This document shows positions 16,578-28,814 of a stretch of DNA of 64,000 bases, piece after piece (position 1 is the first letter of the stretch; each line of letters starts with the position of its first letter). The notes beneath the pieces are model-generated. The model saw only the letters and a program-made list of their open reading frames with translations, was not told the DNA's origin and made no database searches. Origin of the DNA: Bacteroides sp. OM05-12 (GTDB taxonomy: Bacteria; Bacteroidota; Bacteroidia; Bacteroidales; Bacteroidaceae); assembly GCF_003438995.1 (NCBI RefSeq), contig NZ_QSUN01000004.1:248001-312000 (forward strand), in the 5' to 3' direction. The translations under genes were made by a program, and so were the position numbers.

Positions 16578-18092
16578 TTATCGCAACACCTGACTACCAT
16601 CCGGGTAAGGAACAAACTTACCTGTAGCTTTCAAAATAGGCATTGTTGCATGCTGTGCTTTCAGATAATCACTCAACTCCTTTGCCAATTCCTTTGCTTT
16701 GTCAGGATAGCGGACAGATAAATTATCCTTTTCCGAAATATCATCCTCCAAGTTGTAAAGACAGTTCTCGCCCGTGATATAATAATGGATCAATTTCCAA
16801 TCACCTTTCACGATAGCACTTTGCGGAGCACCGGTCGTTTGGACTCTCTCTCCCCAATTATTCGGATAATGGAAAAATAAAGCACGCTCTTTATCGCCTT
16901 CCTGTCCTTTTAATTGTGCAGCAAAACTCTTTCCATCTATCGTCTGAGGCGTTTGATAATCGGAAACTCCGGCAAGTTCCAGTATGGTAGGGTAGAAATC
17001 TTCAATGATAACCGGTGTATCATTTATAGTAGAAGGTTTGGTTACATTTGGATAATAAACAATCAATGGTTCGCGAATACCCCCTTCTTTCAACGAGCCT
17101 TTACCCTCGCTCAACGGAAAGTTCTTATCAGTACGGCCTATCGTATAACCTCCATTATCAGACATGAAGATGATAACCGTATTGTCTGCAATACCTTTTT
17201 GCTGTACATAGTCCATTAAATCGCCTAGGCTCTTGTCCATACCTTCCAACAAAGCAGCATATTGAGCTTCCCTATGGGTAAGACCTTTATCTATGTACTT
17301 CTGATAGAAACGTTTATCTGTCTTAAACGGAGCATGCACAGCATAGTGACTCATATACAGGAAGAACGGGTTTGACTTGTCAAGTGCCTTATCTATCAAT
17401 CCTTCCGCTTCACGTGTCAATGCTTCGGTCAGGAAAGTGTCACTACCATAATACTTCTCCAAATCGGGTACTCCCCATATTTTGGAGTGTTCCGAATCAT
17501 CCACATTTCCGTAGTTATCTTCCCCCAGATAGCTTCCCATTGCTCCGGCAGCATGTCCGGCAATATTATAGTCAAAACCAATTGCCAACGGATCGGCAGC
17601 AGGAGTGTCCAGCGAGCCGAAGTGCGCCTTTCCTACCATCATAGTCGTATAACCGTTTTCACGAAGAACTTGTGGTAAGCATTTCGCATAGAAAGCATGT
17701 TCCAAACCCGGTTCGGGACACAAACCGTTATAATTCCACGCCTCAAAGTTCAGAACAGGGTCTTCACGATCTGTTGACGTATCTTTCTTCAACGTCCAGT
17801 TCGTCACTTTATGCTGTGCCGCATTGGCACCGGTGTACAGGCTTACCCGTGAGGGAGAACTGATAGGACAAGCATAAGCATGGGTAAACTTCACACCAAT
17901 CTTCGCAAGACGCTCCATATTAGGCGTTTCATAGATGCGATTCAACTCGGTCGTCTCTTTCCAGAACGGTAAGGACGTATCCTGCCAACCCATATCATCC
18001 ACTAAGAAAAGAATGATATTCGGCTTTTGCTGGGCAAGGACATTGCCTGAAAGCAATGCCGTTGCCATAAGGGAATAAATAGGATACTTCAT
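16578..18092 (-). CDS. Sulfatase, S1 family (last gene of the PUL)
   Basis: 504 residues, signal peptide 1-20, so periplasmic. The metal-site opening is LFLVDDMGWQD and the maturation motif is Ser-x-Pro-x-Arg (S78-S-P-S-R82), whose Ser is oxidised to formylglycine by an anaerobic sulfatase-maturating enzyme encoded elsewhere. GKAHFG (not GKWHLG) and MSDNGGYT complete the alkaline-phosphatase fold. It removes sulfate esters from the PUL glycan. The opening DMGWQDTSLPFWKE resembles subfamily S1_16, with activity reported on sulfated galactose, but I hold that call loosely. It starts 4 bases after the fucosidase stop, so they are coupled. Confidence 0.88.
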   Translation of the reverse strand: MKYPIYSLMATALLSGNVLAQQKPNIILFLVDDMGWQDTSLPFWKETTELNRIYETPNMERLAKIGVKFTHAYACPISSPSRVSLYTGANAAQHKVTNWTLKKDTSTDREDPVLNFEAWNYNGLCPEPGLEHAFYAKCLPQVLRENGYTTMMVGKAHFGSLDTPAADPLAIGFDYNIAGHAAGAMGSYLGEDNYGNVDDSEHSKIWGVPDLEKYYGSDTFLTEALTREAEGLIDKALDKSNPFFLYMSHYAVHAPFKTDKRFYQKYIDKGLTHREAQYAALLEGMDKSLGDLMDYVQQKGIADNTVIIFMSDNGGYTIGRTDKNFPLSEGKGSLKEGGIREPLIVYYPNVTKPSTINDTPVIIEDFYPTILELAGVSDYQTPQTIDGKSFAAQLKGQEGDKERALFFHYPNNWGERVQTTGAPQSAIVKGDWKLIHYYITGENCLYNLEDDISEKDNLSVRYPDKAKELAKELSDYLKAQHATMPILKATGKFVPYPDGSQVLR

Positions 18093-18096
18093 CTGA

Positions 18097-19977
18097 TTAT
18101 TTTGTTAAAATTCCAATTTCACCAATCGTTATAAAATTCTTATTATTTATCTCCGCCAATGGTTCAAGTTTAAAGAAACGGGCAGGATATTTTCTACCGA
18201 AACGTACGAACGTAGGAACCGGATTGTGCATGATATTGCTGAACTCGCCACTGGCGTCGCATTCTGTCCAATCCTGACCATCGTTACTCACATAGAAACG
18301 ATATTTATAGATAGTACCGGATTTATCATCCCCGTTGACAGGAGCATAACTAAATCCCGCCACATCAATCGCCTGACCCATATCGACCACAAGTGGTGTC
18401 ATTCCATCTGCTTTCCAATAGGTAGCCTGATTACCGTCAATTGCCTTTTGAGCATCGCTATCCGAACCTAATACTTTCCAACCGTTTACAGGAACATCAC
18501 TCAATTTCAGCGCAGCGTCTTCCTCCGTCAATGGACGGGCATAGAATAAACCGACTTTCGATATATTAGCAATACCACGGGAACCATTTACCGTTACTCT
18601 TATCTTCTCAGCCTTACATTCAGGAAAACGTAAAAGACGTTTATAACCTACTGTAGTACCTTCGCCTAATTGCTGCCAAATACCATCGATAAGAGCTTCA
18701 ACAGTGAAAGACTCTACACGTTGCCCTTTTGATATATCTTCCTGAATAAGGAAAGTATTGAACACCGCATCTTTCTCCACGTCATATTCCTTAGAAGAGT
18801 TTGCAGTTGCCTGCCAAAGTACATCCCCTTTTCTGAGTTTATTGTCAGCAAATGTCTCCGTAAGATAATCAGAAAGTTCCTTGATACGCTTTACATCATT
18901 CTCATGGATAAGGCCGCGCTTATCAGGAGGTATATTCAATAATAAAACAGAGTTATAACCGACAGACTTGAAATAAATATCCGCCAGATGTGATAATGAT
19001 TTCACCTGTTCATCCTGATCGGCATGGTAAAACCATCCCGGACGAATGGAGACATCGACTTCAGAAGGATACCAAAAAAGTTCGGATGCTTTAGCCACGA
19101 TGTCACGACCACCCAAATCAGGAGCTTTTTCAAAGAGTTCCAAGCGTTGGTTCTGCTCTTTCGAACGAGTGTAAATACCGGGAGTAAGTGCTGTGGCACT
19201 CCACTCCGTTTCACGTCCGATACCTTTTTCATTACCCACCCAGCGAACATCGTCGCCCATGATAGCCATTACCGCTTTCGGTTGCAGGTGAGTAATAGTC
19301 TTGTAGAAAGCATCCCAATCATACTCCTGCTTCTTTCCGTTAGGACCTTCGGCACATGCACCGTCAAACCACACTTCATGGATCTCACCATAGTTTGAAA
19401 GAAGTTCCGTCAACTGTTCGATGAAGAATTGGTTGTATTTCGGAGAATCCCCGTAACATTCCGCATTACGATCCCACGGGGAAAGATAAACACCGAACTT
19501 CAGTCCGTATTTATCACAAGCATTGCGTAACTCCCGAACAACGTCGCCTTTACCTCCACGCCAAGGAGAAGAAGCTACAGAATGTGTCGTAGTCTTTGTA
19601 GGCCACAGACAGAAACCATCATGATGCTTCGCGGTCAATATCGCCATTTTGAAACCCGCGTCTTTTAAAGCCTTCACCCACTGCTCGGCATCCAATTCCT
19701 CCGGATTAAAAATAGCAGGATCTTCACTACCGTCACCCCATTCCCTACCGGTGAAAGTATTCACACCGAAATGCAGAAAAGCGGTCAGCTCCATCTGCTG
19801 CCACGCCAATTGTTGTGGTGTCGGTACAAGACGTGAAGCCATATCTATTTTCTGCTCCACAGTAGCTCCTTCCGGGAAGGAAACATGCTTTACATAATAC
19901 TCTTCCTTTTGCTGCGTACACCCAACTGCACACAAGCAAATGAAAATAACCGCAAATAAAAGCCTTGATAGTTTCAT
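18097..19977 (-). CDS. GH29 alpha-L-fucosidase with C-terminal F5/8C domain (lipoprotein)
   Basis: 626 residues. A lipoprotein signal ends at CAVGC (Cys20), placing it on a membrane face. The GH29 barrel covers about 40-380: FLHFGVNTFTGREWGDG, the TAKHHDGFCLWPT block, and EVWFDGAC, whose Asp is the catalytic nucleophile. A beta domain follows, and residues about 490-626 are an F5/8 type C (discoidin-like) carbohydrate-binding domain. The layout and HHDGFCLWPTKTT fit the GH29-B type, which removes alpha-1,3/4-fucose from Lewis structures; this is inference. It would expose galactose for the GH2 enzyme upstream and sites for the sulfatases. Confidence 0.9.
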   Translation of the reverse strand: MKLSRLLFAVIFICLCAVGCTQQKEEYYVKHVSFPEGATVEQKIDMASRLVPTPQQLAWQQMELTAFLHFGVNTFTGREWGDGSEDPAIFNPEELDAEQWVKALKDAGFKMAILTAKHHDGFCLWPTKTTTHSVASSPWRGGKGDVVRELRNACDKYGLKFGVYLSPWDRNAECYGDSPKYNQFFIEQLTELLSNYGEIHEVWFDGACAEGPNGKKQEYDWDAFYKTITHLQPKAVMAIMGDDVRWVGNEKGIGRETEWSATALTPGIYTRSKEQNQRLELFEKAPDLGGRDIVAKASELFWYPSEVDVSIRPGWFYHADQDEQVKSLSHLADIYFKSVGYNSVLLLNIPPDKRGLIHENDVKRIKELSDYLTETFADNKLRKGDVLWQATANSSKEYDVEKDAVFNTFLIQEDISKGQRVESFTVEALIDGIWQQLGEGTTVGYKRLLRFPECKAEKIRVTVNGSRGIANISKVGLFYARPLTEEDAALKLSDVPVNGWKVLGSDSDAQKAIDGNQATYWKADGMTPLVVDMGQAIDVAGFSYAPVNGDDKSGTIYKYRFYVSNDGQDWTECDASGEFSNIMHNPVPTFVRFGRKYPARFFKLEPLAEINNKNFITIGEIGILTK

Positions 19978-20045
19978 AAATTTTCCAGTTTTATATAATT
20001 CTTCCTATTTCACATTTCTGCGTTTCCCATAATAAACGCATCTTC

Positions 20046-23123
<3,078 letters not shown>

Positions 23124-23167
23124 TTAGATTCAACTGCCAAAGGCCTCATAAAGTATATTGTTCTTAA

Positions 23168-24706
23168 TTACAAATTTACTCTATCTCCTTTTATTTCACG
23201 CAACTTATCGGATAAACGTTTTACGTGCTTCGGATATTTCGTAGCACAATTATCCCTTTCCCCCTTATCTTTCTTCAGGTTATATAGTTGTGCTTCCGGT
23301 GAGTTACCCAATTCTATGTTCACATTTTTACTAACAGCAGGTCCTTTACCCGGTTCTATGTATTTCCATGTTCCATCCGTCAAAGAAAGGTTGTTTTGAC
23401 CATTTTGTTCTACCAGATAACTACGTCCCTTTTTAGTTTTGCCCAACCAATCCGACAAATGATTCTCGCTATCAGGTGCAGCCCCTTCCGGCAACTTTAC
23501 GTCCAACAGACTGGCAAAAGATGCCATCCAATCAATTTGGCACACTAATGCATCAGATACCGCAGGTTTTACAACTCCTTCCCAACGCAATATGCAAGGA
23601 ACACGGCTTCCTGCTTCATAAGAGCTATATTTGCCTCCACGGAAAGGTCCCCACGGTTTATGCTCACCTAACAATTCTACAGCCTGATCTTTATAACCAT
23701 CATCTACCACAGGACCATTATCACTGGAAAGGATTACGATAGTATTCTTATCCAAACCCAAGCGCTTCAAAGCTGCCATTACCTCTCCTACACTCCAATC
23801 AAACTCTAACAAAACATCCCCGCGAGATCCCATACCACTTTTTCCGGCAAACCGAAGAGAAGGACAACGGGGAACATGAGCATCCTGAGTTGCAAAGTAA
23901 AGAAAGAAAGGCTTATCTTTATTACTTTCAATAAAAGAGATTGCCCGTTCAGTAAGTTCCTCCGCAATCTTTTCATCATTCCAAAGTGCAGATTTTCCAC
24001 CTTTCATAAACCCTATACGCGAAATACCATTCACGATACTCTGATTATGTCCGTGCGAAGGATGCAAACGTAGTAATTCCGGATTGTCCTTACCGGTAGG
24101 TTCACCCGGAAAGTTTTTCTTATAACTTACCTCAATCGGATCATTCGGATCTAGATTGATAACTCTACTATTTTCCACAAATACACAAGGAACGCGATCA
24201 CCTGTAGCAGCCATTACAAAAGAATAATCAAAGCCTATATCCGGGATTCCGGGTTTTAACTCTTTATTCCAATCCTGTTCACCTGATTTATCTCCCAAGC
24301 CTAAATGCCACTTACCAATCACCCCAGTAGTATAACCAGCTTGTTGAAACATATTTCCCAATGTATAGCGTTCCGGTCGAATAATCATTCCGGCATCACC
24401 ATCTGCAATACCCGTCCCTTGACGACGCCATGCATACTCTCCTGTCAACATTGCATAGCGCGAAGGTGTACTTGTAGCGGCGGCACTATGCGCATCCGTA
24501 AAACGAACTCCCTCTGAAGCCAACCTTTCAACATTAGGTGTATGAATTGTCTTTGCTCCGTTACAACTTAAATCTCCATAACCGATATCATCGGCATATA
24601 TAAACACGATATTAGGTTTTTCAGGCAATTTTTCTTTCTGTCCTCCTGCATACGCTCCAACTAAGGGCAAAGCCATTAAAGGCAAAGTTAATTGTACTGA
24701 TCTCAT
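23168..24706 (-). CDS. Sulfatase, S1 family (middle PUL sulfatase)
   Basis: 512 residues with a signal peptide (about 1-20). Core motifs are FIYADDIGYGDLSC (metal site), S79-T-P-S-R83 (formylglycine motif, serine type), IGKWHLGLGD, and LSSDNGPVVDDGY. The C-terminal subdomain ends with LYNLKKDKGERDN. It hydrolyses a sulfate ester on a sugar in the periplasm. The GDxxVxDDGY and HNQSIVNGISRIGFM blocks look like subfamilies acting on 6-O- or 3-O-sulfated galactose (S1_15 or S1_20), but I cannot choose from reading alone. It follows the GH20 gene by 13 bases. A sulfated galactose target would fit the beta-galactosidase just downstream. Confidence 0.88.
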   Translation of the reverse strand: MRSVQLTLPLMALPLVGAYAGGQKEKLPEKPNIVFIYADDIGYGDLSCNGAKTIHTPNVERLASEGVRFTDAHSAAATSTPSRYAMLTGEYAWRRQGTGIADGDAGMIIRPERYTLGNMFQQAGYTTGVIGKWHLGLGDKSGEQDWNKELKPGIPDIGFDYSFVMAATGDRVPCVFVENSRVINLDPNDPIEVSYKKNFPGEPTGKDNPELLRLHPSHGHNQSIVNGISRIGFMKGGKSALWNDEKIAEELTERAISFIESNKDKPFFLYFATQDAHVPRCPSLRFAGKSGMGSRGDVLLEFDWSVGEVMAALKRLGLDKNTIVILSSDNGPVVDDGYKDQAVELLGEHKPWGPFRGGKYSSYEAGSRVPCILRWEGVVKPAVSDALVCQIDWMASFASLLDVKLPEGAAPDSENHLSDWLGKTKKGRSYLVEQNGQNNLSLTDGTWKYIEPGKGPAVSKNVNIELGNSPEAQLYNLKKDKGERDNCATKYPKHVKRLSDKLREIKGDRVNL

Positions 24707-24719
24707 ATTTTTTCTTTAT

Positions 24720-27050
24720 TTATTCTACTATTAATTCATCAAAATACATCCAGATATTTTTTCCGGGACGAATATGGTCTTCCGGACATACGCCTGGGTT
24801 TGTCATTTCCATTTTTATATACCGCCCTTTAACAGACAGATTATCAAAAACTTCATCTGTTATAAACGTACCTTCCTTAAATATTTCTTCAGAGGTATGT
24901 TCTCTCCTTGCTACACAAGTGTAATTCTTGTCATCATCAGAAACAAGCACCTTTATAGTAGCAGGTATATGAACTGCCATACCATAGTTTGTGATACATC
25001 CCAACGTCACTTTCCGTATCGTTTCTTCCTGTCCTAGATTTACAACAAAAGATGCATCCTGATCATACCATCCGGCCCATTCAAAATCAGAATGTCTGTC
25101 ACTTCCTCTTAATCCATTGGTAAGTACATACACCCTGCCGTTGGTGTCTTTTCCCATAACTGTCTTTCCCGTAGCTTTATTTCGACCCAATTTTAGCTCT
25201 AACATTTTACCTTTTTGTTCACCGTTCATAAAAGTCGCGGCTTTTACAGTCAAAGCATTATCAACAATCAATGTATCCCGATAAATCAAAGACTCTGAAG
25301 TGGGTTCCGTCCCATCTAAAGTATAATGAATCTCTACATCCGGACGTATACAGCTAATAGAAACTTTCAAGTTTCCATTTCCGTCAGGCATCACACAATG
25401 ATCCAGGTTAAACATGGAATGAGCATAGTTTACCCCCATTATATCCCAATGCTTACTCAAAGCATCTAAACGTTTCAAGAAGCCACGCCAATCCTTTGTA
25501 CCTTTAGGAGACCATGCCAATTCTGCCAACGCAGCCAAACGAGGAAATATTAGATATTCTGTATCTTCTGGTTTATTACAAAATTCAGTCCATAAAGATG
25601 CTTGTACCCCCATCAGTAAAGGAATGATTTCCGGTTCCCAGTCTTCTTGTACCGGCTCATAATCATAAACATTCTTCAATGTATTGTTACCGAAATACGT
25701 CAACGGTTCAAACCATTGGGGACCTTGATAACGAATTAAATACATGATACGTGCCGGAGTCATAATAAAACGATGTCCTTGACGAGCTGCTTTCAAAGCA
25801 GCTGTTCCAAAACCTTGCCAACCTAAGATAATTACACTATCCGGAAGCGTACTGTTTGTCAATTCATCCCAACCAATAACCTCCCGACCTTTACTTCGCA
25901 CATAATCACACATACGTTTCATAAAATAGCCTTGCAGTTCTTCTATATCCGTAATATGCTCCTGTTTCATCCGCGCCTGACATTTCGGGCATTTCTCCCA
26001 ATTTTTCTTAGAAGCCTCATCTCCACCTAAATGAATATACTTGGAAGGAAATAAAGTTAAGACTTCATCTATCACATCTTCCAAAAATGTAAAGACACTG
26101 TCATTGCCGGCACAGTAAATAATTTCAGAATTGGCACTTCCCATTCCCGGAAGTACTCCGATGAACTTGTCAACTACCGGACAAGCTAATTGAGGATATG
26201 CAGCCAATGATGAATTGGTATGTGCAGGCATCTCTATTTCCGGAATAACTTCAATCTGTCTGTCAGACGCAAACCTAACAATCTCTTTAATATCTTCTTG
26301 AGTATAAAAGCCTCCAACAGGAGTCGGCTCTCCTTTTTGGGGATTACGACGTGCCGAGAAAGGAACATTTCGTTCCACTCTCCAAGCACCTATTTCTGTC
26401 AACTTCGGATATTTCTTTATTTCCAACCGCCATCCGTTATCATCCGTCAAATGGAAATGAAGTTTATTGATTTTAAGCATAGCCGCACAATCAATAATCT
26501 TTAAAACGGTTTCTTTAGGAATAAAAAAACGTGCCGCATCAATTAATAGCCCCCTGTATTCGAAACGAGGACTATCTTCTATATTTAATGCAGGAATACT
26601 CCATTCATACCCCTTAGTTAATTCCTTACTTTCAATAGCAGGTGGTAATAACTGCCGGATAGTTTGAAGCGCATAGAAAAATCCTTTATTTCCTCCTCCT
26701 TTTATAATAATCTTATCCGGTGTGACTTCTAAACGATATGCCTCTTCTCCTAATAACGTATCAGTTACAAACACCACATTTGCACTCATACTATTAATTT
26801 CATATATCGGACTAAAACCGGCAGCACAAGAAAACCTATTAATTAATTGATTCAAAATATTTACTTGCTCTTCATTTTCCACAGAAAAAGTCGTTTTAGC
26901 ATTGAAAACAAAACTCCCTTCCTTTTTATCTAATCTTACAGGCTGAGGAATAACAGCCTCGGTAGAAAGATGCTCTTTACTACCGGAACTATTACAGCCC
27001 GGCAGTAAGAAAAGCATCATCATCCCTACTAAAATCTTTGTCACCTTCAT
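24720..27050 (-). CDS. GH20 beta-N-acetylhexosaminidase (lipoprotein)
   Basis: 776 residues. Lipoprotein signal with LLPGC (Cys19). Order: N-terminal GH20b-like domain (30-150), catalytic barrel (150-500), chitobiase-like C-terminal domain (near 540-620), and F5/8 type C binding domain (640-776). The catalytic Asp-Glu pair is in HLGGDEASKKNW, and KLHFHLTDDNGWRLE with WDELTNSTLP are family blocks. It removes terminal beta-GlcNAc or GalNAc, using the substrate's acetamido group. It begins 9 bases after the S1_11-like sulfatase, a sensible pairing because GlcNAc-6-sulfate must usually be desulfated first. Confidence 0.93.
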   Translation of the reverse strand: MKVTKILVGMMMLFLLPGCNSSGSKEHLSTEAVIPQPVRLDKKEGSFVFNAKTTFSVENEEQVNILNQLINRFSCAAGFSPIYEINSMSANVVFVTDTLLGEEAYRLEVTPDKIIIKGGGNKGFFYALQTIRQLLPPAIESKELTKGYEWSIPALNIEDSPRFEYRGLLIDAARFFIPKETVLKIIDCAAMLKINKLHFHLTDDNGWRLEIKKYPKLTEIGAWRVERNVPFSARRNPQKGEPTPVGGFYTQEDIKEIVRFASDRQIEVIPEIEMPAHTNSSLAAYPQLACPVVDKFIGVLPGMGSANSEIIYCAGNDSVFTFLEDVIDEVLTLFPSKYIHLGGDEASKKNWEKCPKCQARMKQEHITDIEELQGYFMKRMCDYVRSKGREVIGWDELTNSTLPDSVIILGWQGFGTAALKAARQGHRFIMTPARIMYLIRYQGPQWFEPLTYFGNNTLKNVYDYEPVQEDWEPEIIPLLMGVQASLWTEFCNKPEDTEYLIFPRLAALAELAWSPKGTKDWRGFLKRLDALSKHWDIMGVNYAHSMFNLDHCVMPDGNGNLKVSISCIRPDVEIHYTLDGTEPTSESLIYRDTLIVDNALTVKAATFMNGEQKGKMLELKLGRNKATGKTVMGKDTNGRVYVLTNGLRGSDRHSDFEWAGWYDQDASFVVNLGQEETIRKVTLGCITNYGMAVHIPATIKVLVSDDDKNYTCVARREHTSEEIFKEGTFITDEVFDNLSVKGRYIKMEMTNPGVCPEDHIRPGKNIWMYFDELIVE

Positions 27051-27059
27051 ACCTGCTTA

Positions 27060-28628
27060 TTAATTATATTTGAATCTAATCGGATCATTGTATTGTTCTT
27101 GTAAGCGTAACAATTCTTCTCGCAAATTCTTCGTTATCTCTTCCATACCCGGTTTTCCATAAATATTATGCATTTCTGTTGGGTCTTCTTTCAAATCATA
27201 TAATTCCCATTCATCTATATCATTATAGAAATGGATTAATTTATAATGATCTGTACGAACCCCATAATGCCTCTTAACCATATGCTCAGCCGGATATTCA
27301 TAGAAATGATAATATAAAGATTTACGCCAATCCTTAGGCGCCTCCCCTTTCAATAATGGAACAAGAGAAACGCCTTGAATGTCTTCCGGAATCTCCGCAC
27401 CAGCCAATTCTAAAAATGTCGGTGCATAGTCGATATTCTGTACTAATTGTGGTATATCACCACGCTTATCCAATCCCTTCGGTAAATGCATAATCAAAGG
27501 AGTATGCATAGATTCTTCATACATGAAACGTTTATCAAACCATCCATGCTCACCCATATAAAATCCTTGATCTGAAGTATAAACAACTAATGTATTATCC
27601 AACATATCATGCTCTTTTAAATAGTCAAGAACCCGACCTACATTGTCATCCAAAGATTTTACAGTTTTCGCATAATCACGCATATAGCGTTGGTACTTCC
27701 ACTCTGCAAGCTCTTTCCCTTTCAAATTCTGCTTATAGAAATCGGTAATAATAGGAGCATAAAAATCATCAAAGGCTTTACGTTCTTCCGGGTTCATTCG
27801 ACCAATATAACTTAAATATCGTTCTTTCAGGGAAGATTCTTTGCCCTCTTTAAGCATCTTAAGATCATAAATCAAATCCATATCTTTAAATATGCTCATC
27901 TCCTGTGATGCCGCAGCAGGACGTCCTTCATAAGTATCAAAGAAATTATCAGGTAATGGGAATGTTTTCTCTTCATATTCAGCAAGATACTTAGTTTCAG
28001 GCAACCAATTACGATGAATTGCTTTATGATGGATAAACAAACAAAAAGGTTTATTCCTATCCCTCTGATTTTCCATCCAGTCAATCCCCATATCGGTCAC
28101 AATATTGGTTATATATCCCTGTTTCTGGATAGTATCGTTATTCATCGTTATAAAATCAGGATTATAGTAATCACCTTGTCCCGGCACTATTTCCCAATAA
28201 TCGAACCCGGTAGGCAAGCTCTCCAAATGCCATTTCCCCACAATCGCAGTTTGATAACCTGCCTTTTGAAGCAACTTAGGCATTGTTTGCTGCGAACCGT
28301 CAAAGACACAAGTCGTATTATCCGTAAATCCATTTGCATGGCTATGCTTACCTGTAATCATACATGCCCGGCTCGGACCACTTAATGAATTGGCAACAAA
28401 ACTGTTAGTAAAACGTACCCCGTCATTGGCTATCCGGTCCAAATTCGGAGTTTCAATATAGCGGGTATCGTAGCAACTCATCATTTGCGCCGTATGGTCG
28501 TCCGTCATTATATATACAATATTATACGGCTTAGTAATTTCCTTTTTCTGCTGACAAGATGAAATTACAGAGGTACAAGCTGCCAGTCCGGCAACTGAAT
28601 ATAATAAATTAAAATTCGGTTGTTTCAT
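27060..28628 (-). CDS. Sulfatase, S1_11-like (probable GlcNAc-6-O-sulfatase)
   Basis: 522 residues. Lipobox VISSC (Cys25) predicts a lipoprotein. Motifs: YIMTDDHTAQMMSCY, S83-G-P-S-R87 (serine-type formylglycine motif), GKWHLES, HHKAIHRNW, and TSDQGFYMGEHGWFDKRF. The 'TDDHTAQMMSCY...GEHGWFDKRFMYEES' pattern is that of subfamily S1_11, whose characterised Bacteroides members remove 6-O-sulfate from GlcNAc. Its neighbour, the GH20 hexosaminidase, would act next. It is the first gene after SusD, separated by 186 bp with a -7 element, so it may have extra transcription. Confidence 0.85.
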   Translation of the reverse strand: MKQPNFNLLYSVAGLAACTSVISSCQQKKEITKPYNIVYIMTDDHTAQMMSCYDTRYIETPNLDRIANDGVRFTNSFVANSLSGPSRACMITGKHSHANGFTDNTTCVFDGSQQTMPKLLQKAGYQTAIVGKWHLESLPTGFDYWEIVPGQGDYYNPDFITMNNDTIQKQGYITNIVTDMGIDWMENQRDRNKPFCLFIHHKAIHRNWLPETKYLAEYEEKTFPLPDNFFDTYEGRPAAASQEMSIFKDMDLIYDLKMLKEGKESSLKERYLSYIGRMNPEERKAFDDFYAPIITDFYKQNLKGKELAEWKYQRYMRDYAKTVKSLDDNVGRVLDYLKEHDMLDNTLVVYTSDQGFYMGEHGWFDKRFMYEESMHTPLIMHLPKGLDKRGDIPQLVQNIDYAPTFLELAGAEIPEDIQGVSLVPLLKGEAPKDWRKSLYYHFYEYPAEHMVKRHYGVRTDHYKLIHFYNDIDEWELYDLKEDPTEMHNIYGKPGMEEITKNLREELLRLQEQYNDPIRFKYN

Positions 28629-28669
28629 AATAATAGAATTTTAGCCTTAATAACTTTCTTCACACTGTA

Positions 28670-28677
28670 CAAAGATA
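28670..28677 (-). promoter_or_regulatory. Bacteroides -7 element before the PUL enzyme genes
   Basis: TATCTTTG on the minus strand, in the 186-bp gap between susD and the first sulfatase and 41 bases before that sulfatase's ATG. It matches TAnnTTTG, but no -33 is seen at 19-21 bp. It may give the enzyme block its own transcript. Confidence 0.4.
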
Positions 28678-28814
28678 GCCCACACTTCATAAAACCATTT
28701 TCACTATTATCCAAATGATGTTTCAGTATCGTCTAAATCGTACATATTAAGAATAGTATAGTGAAGAGTCCAAACCACTAACAGGAAGAACTCCCCACTA
28801 TTCATTATCAATCA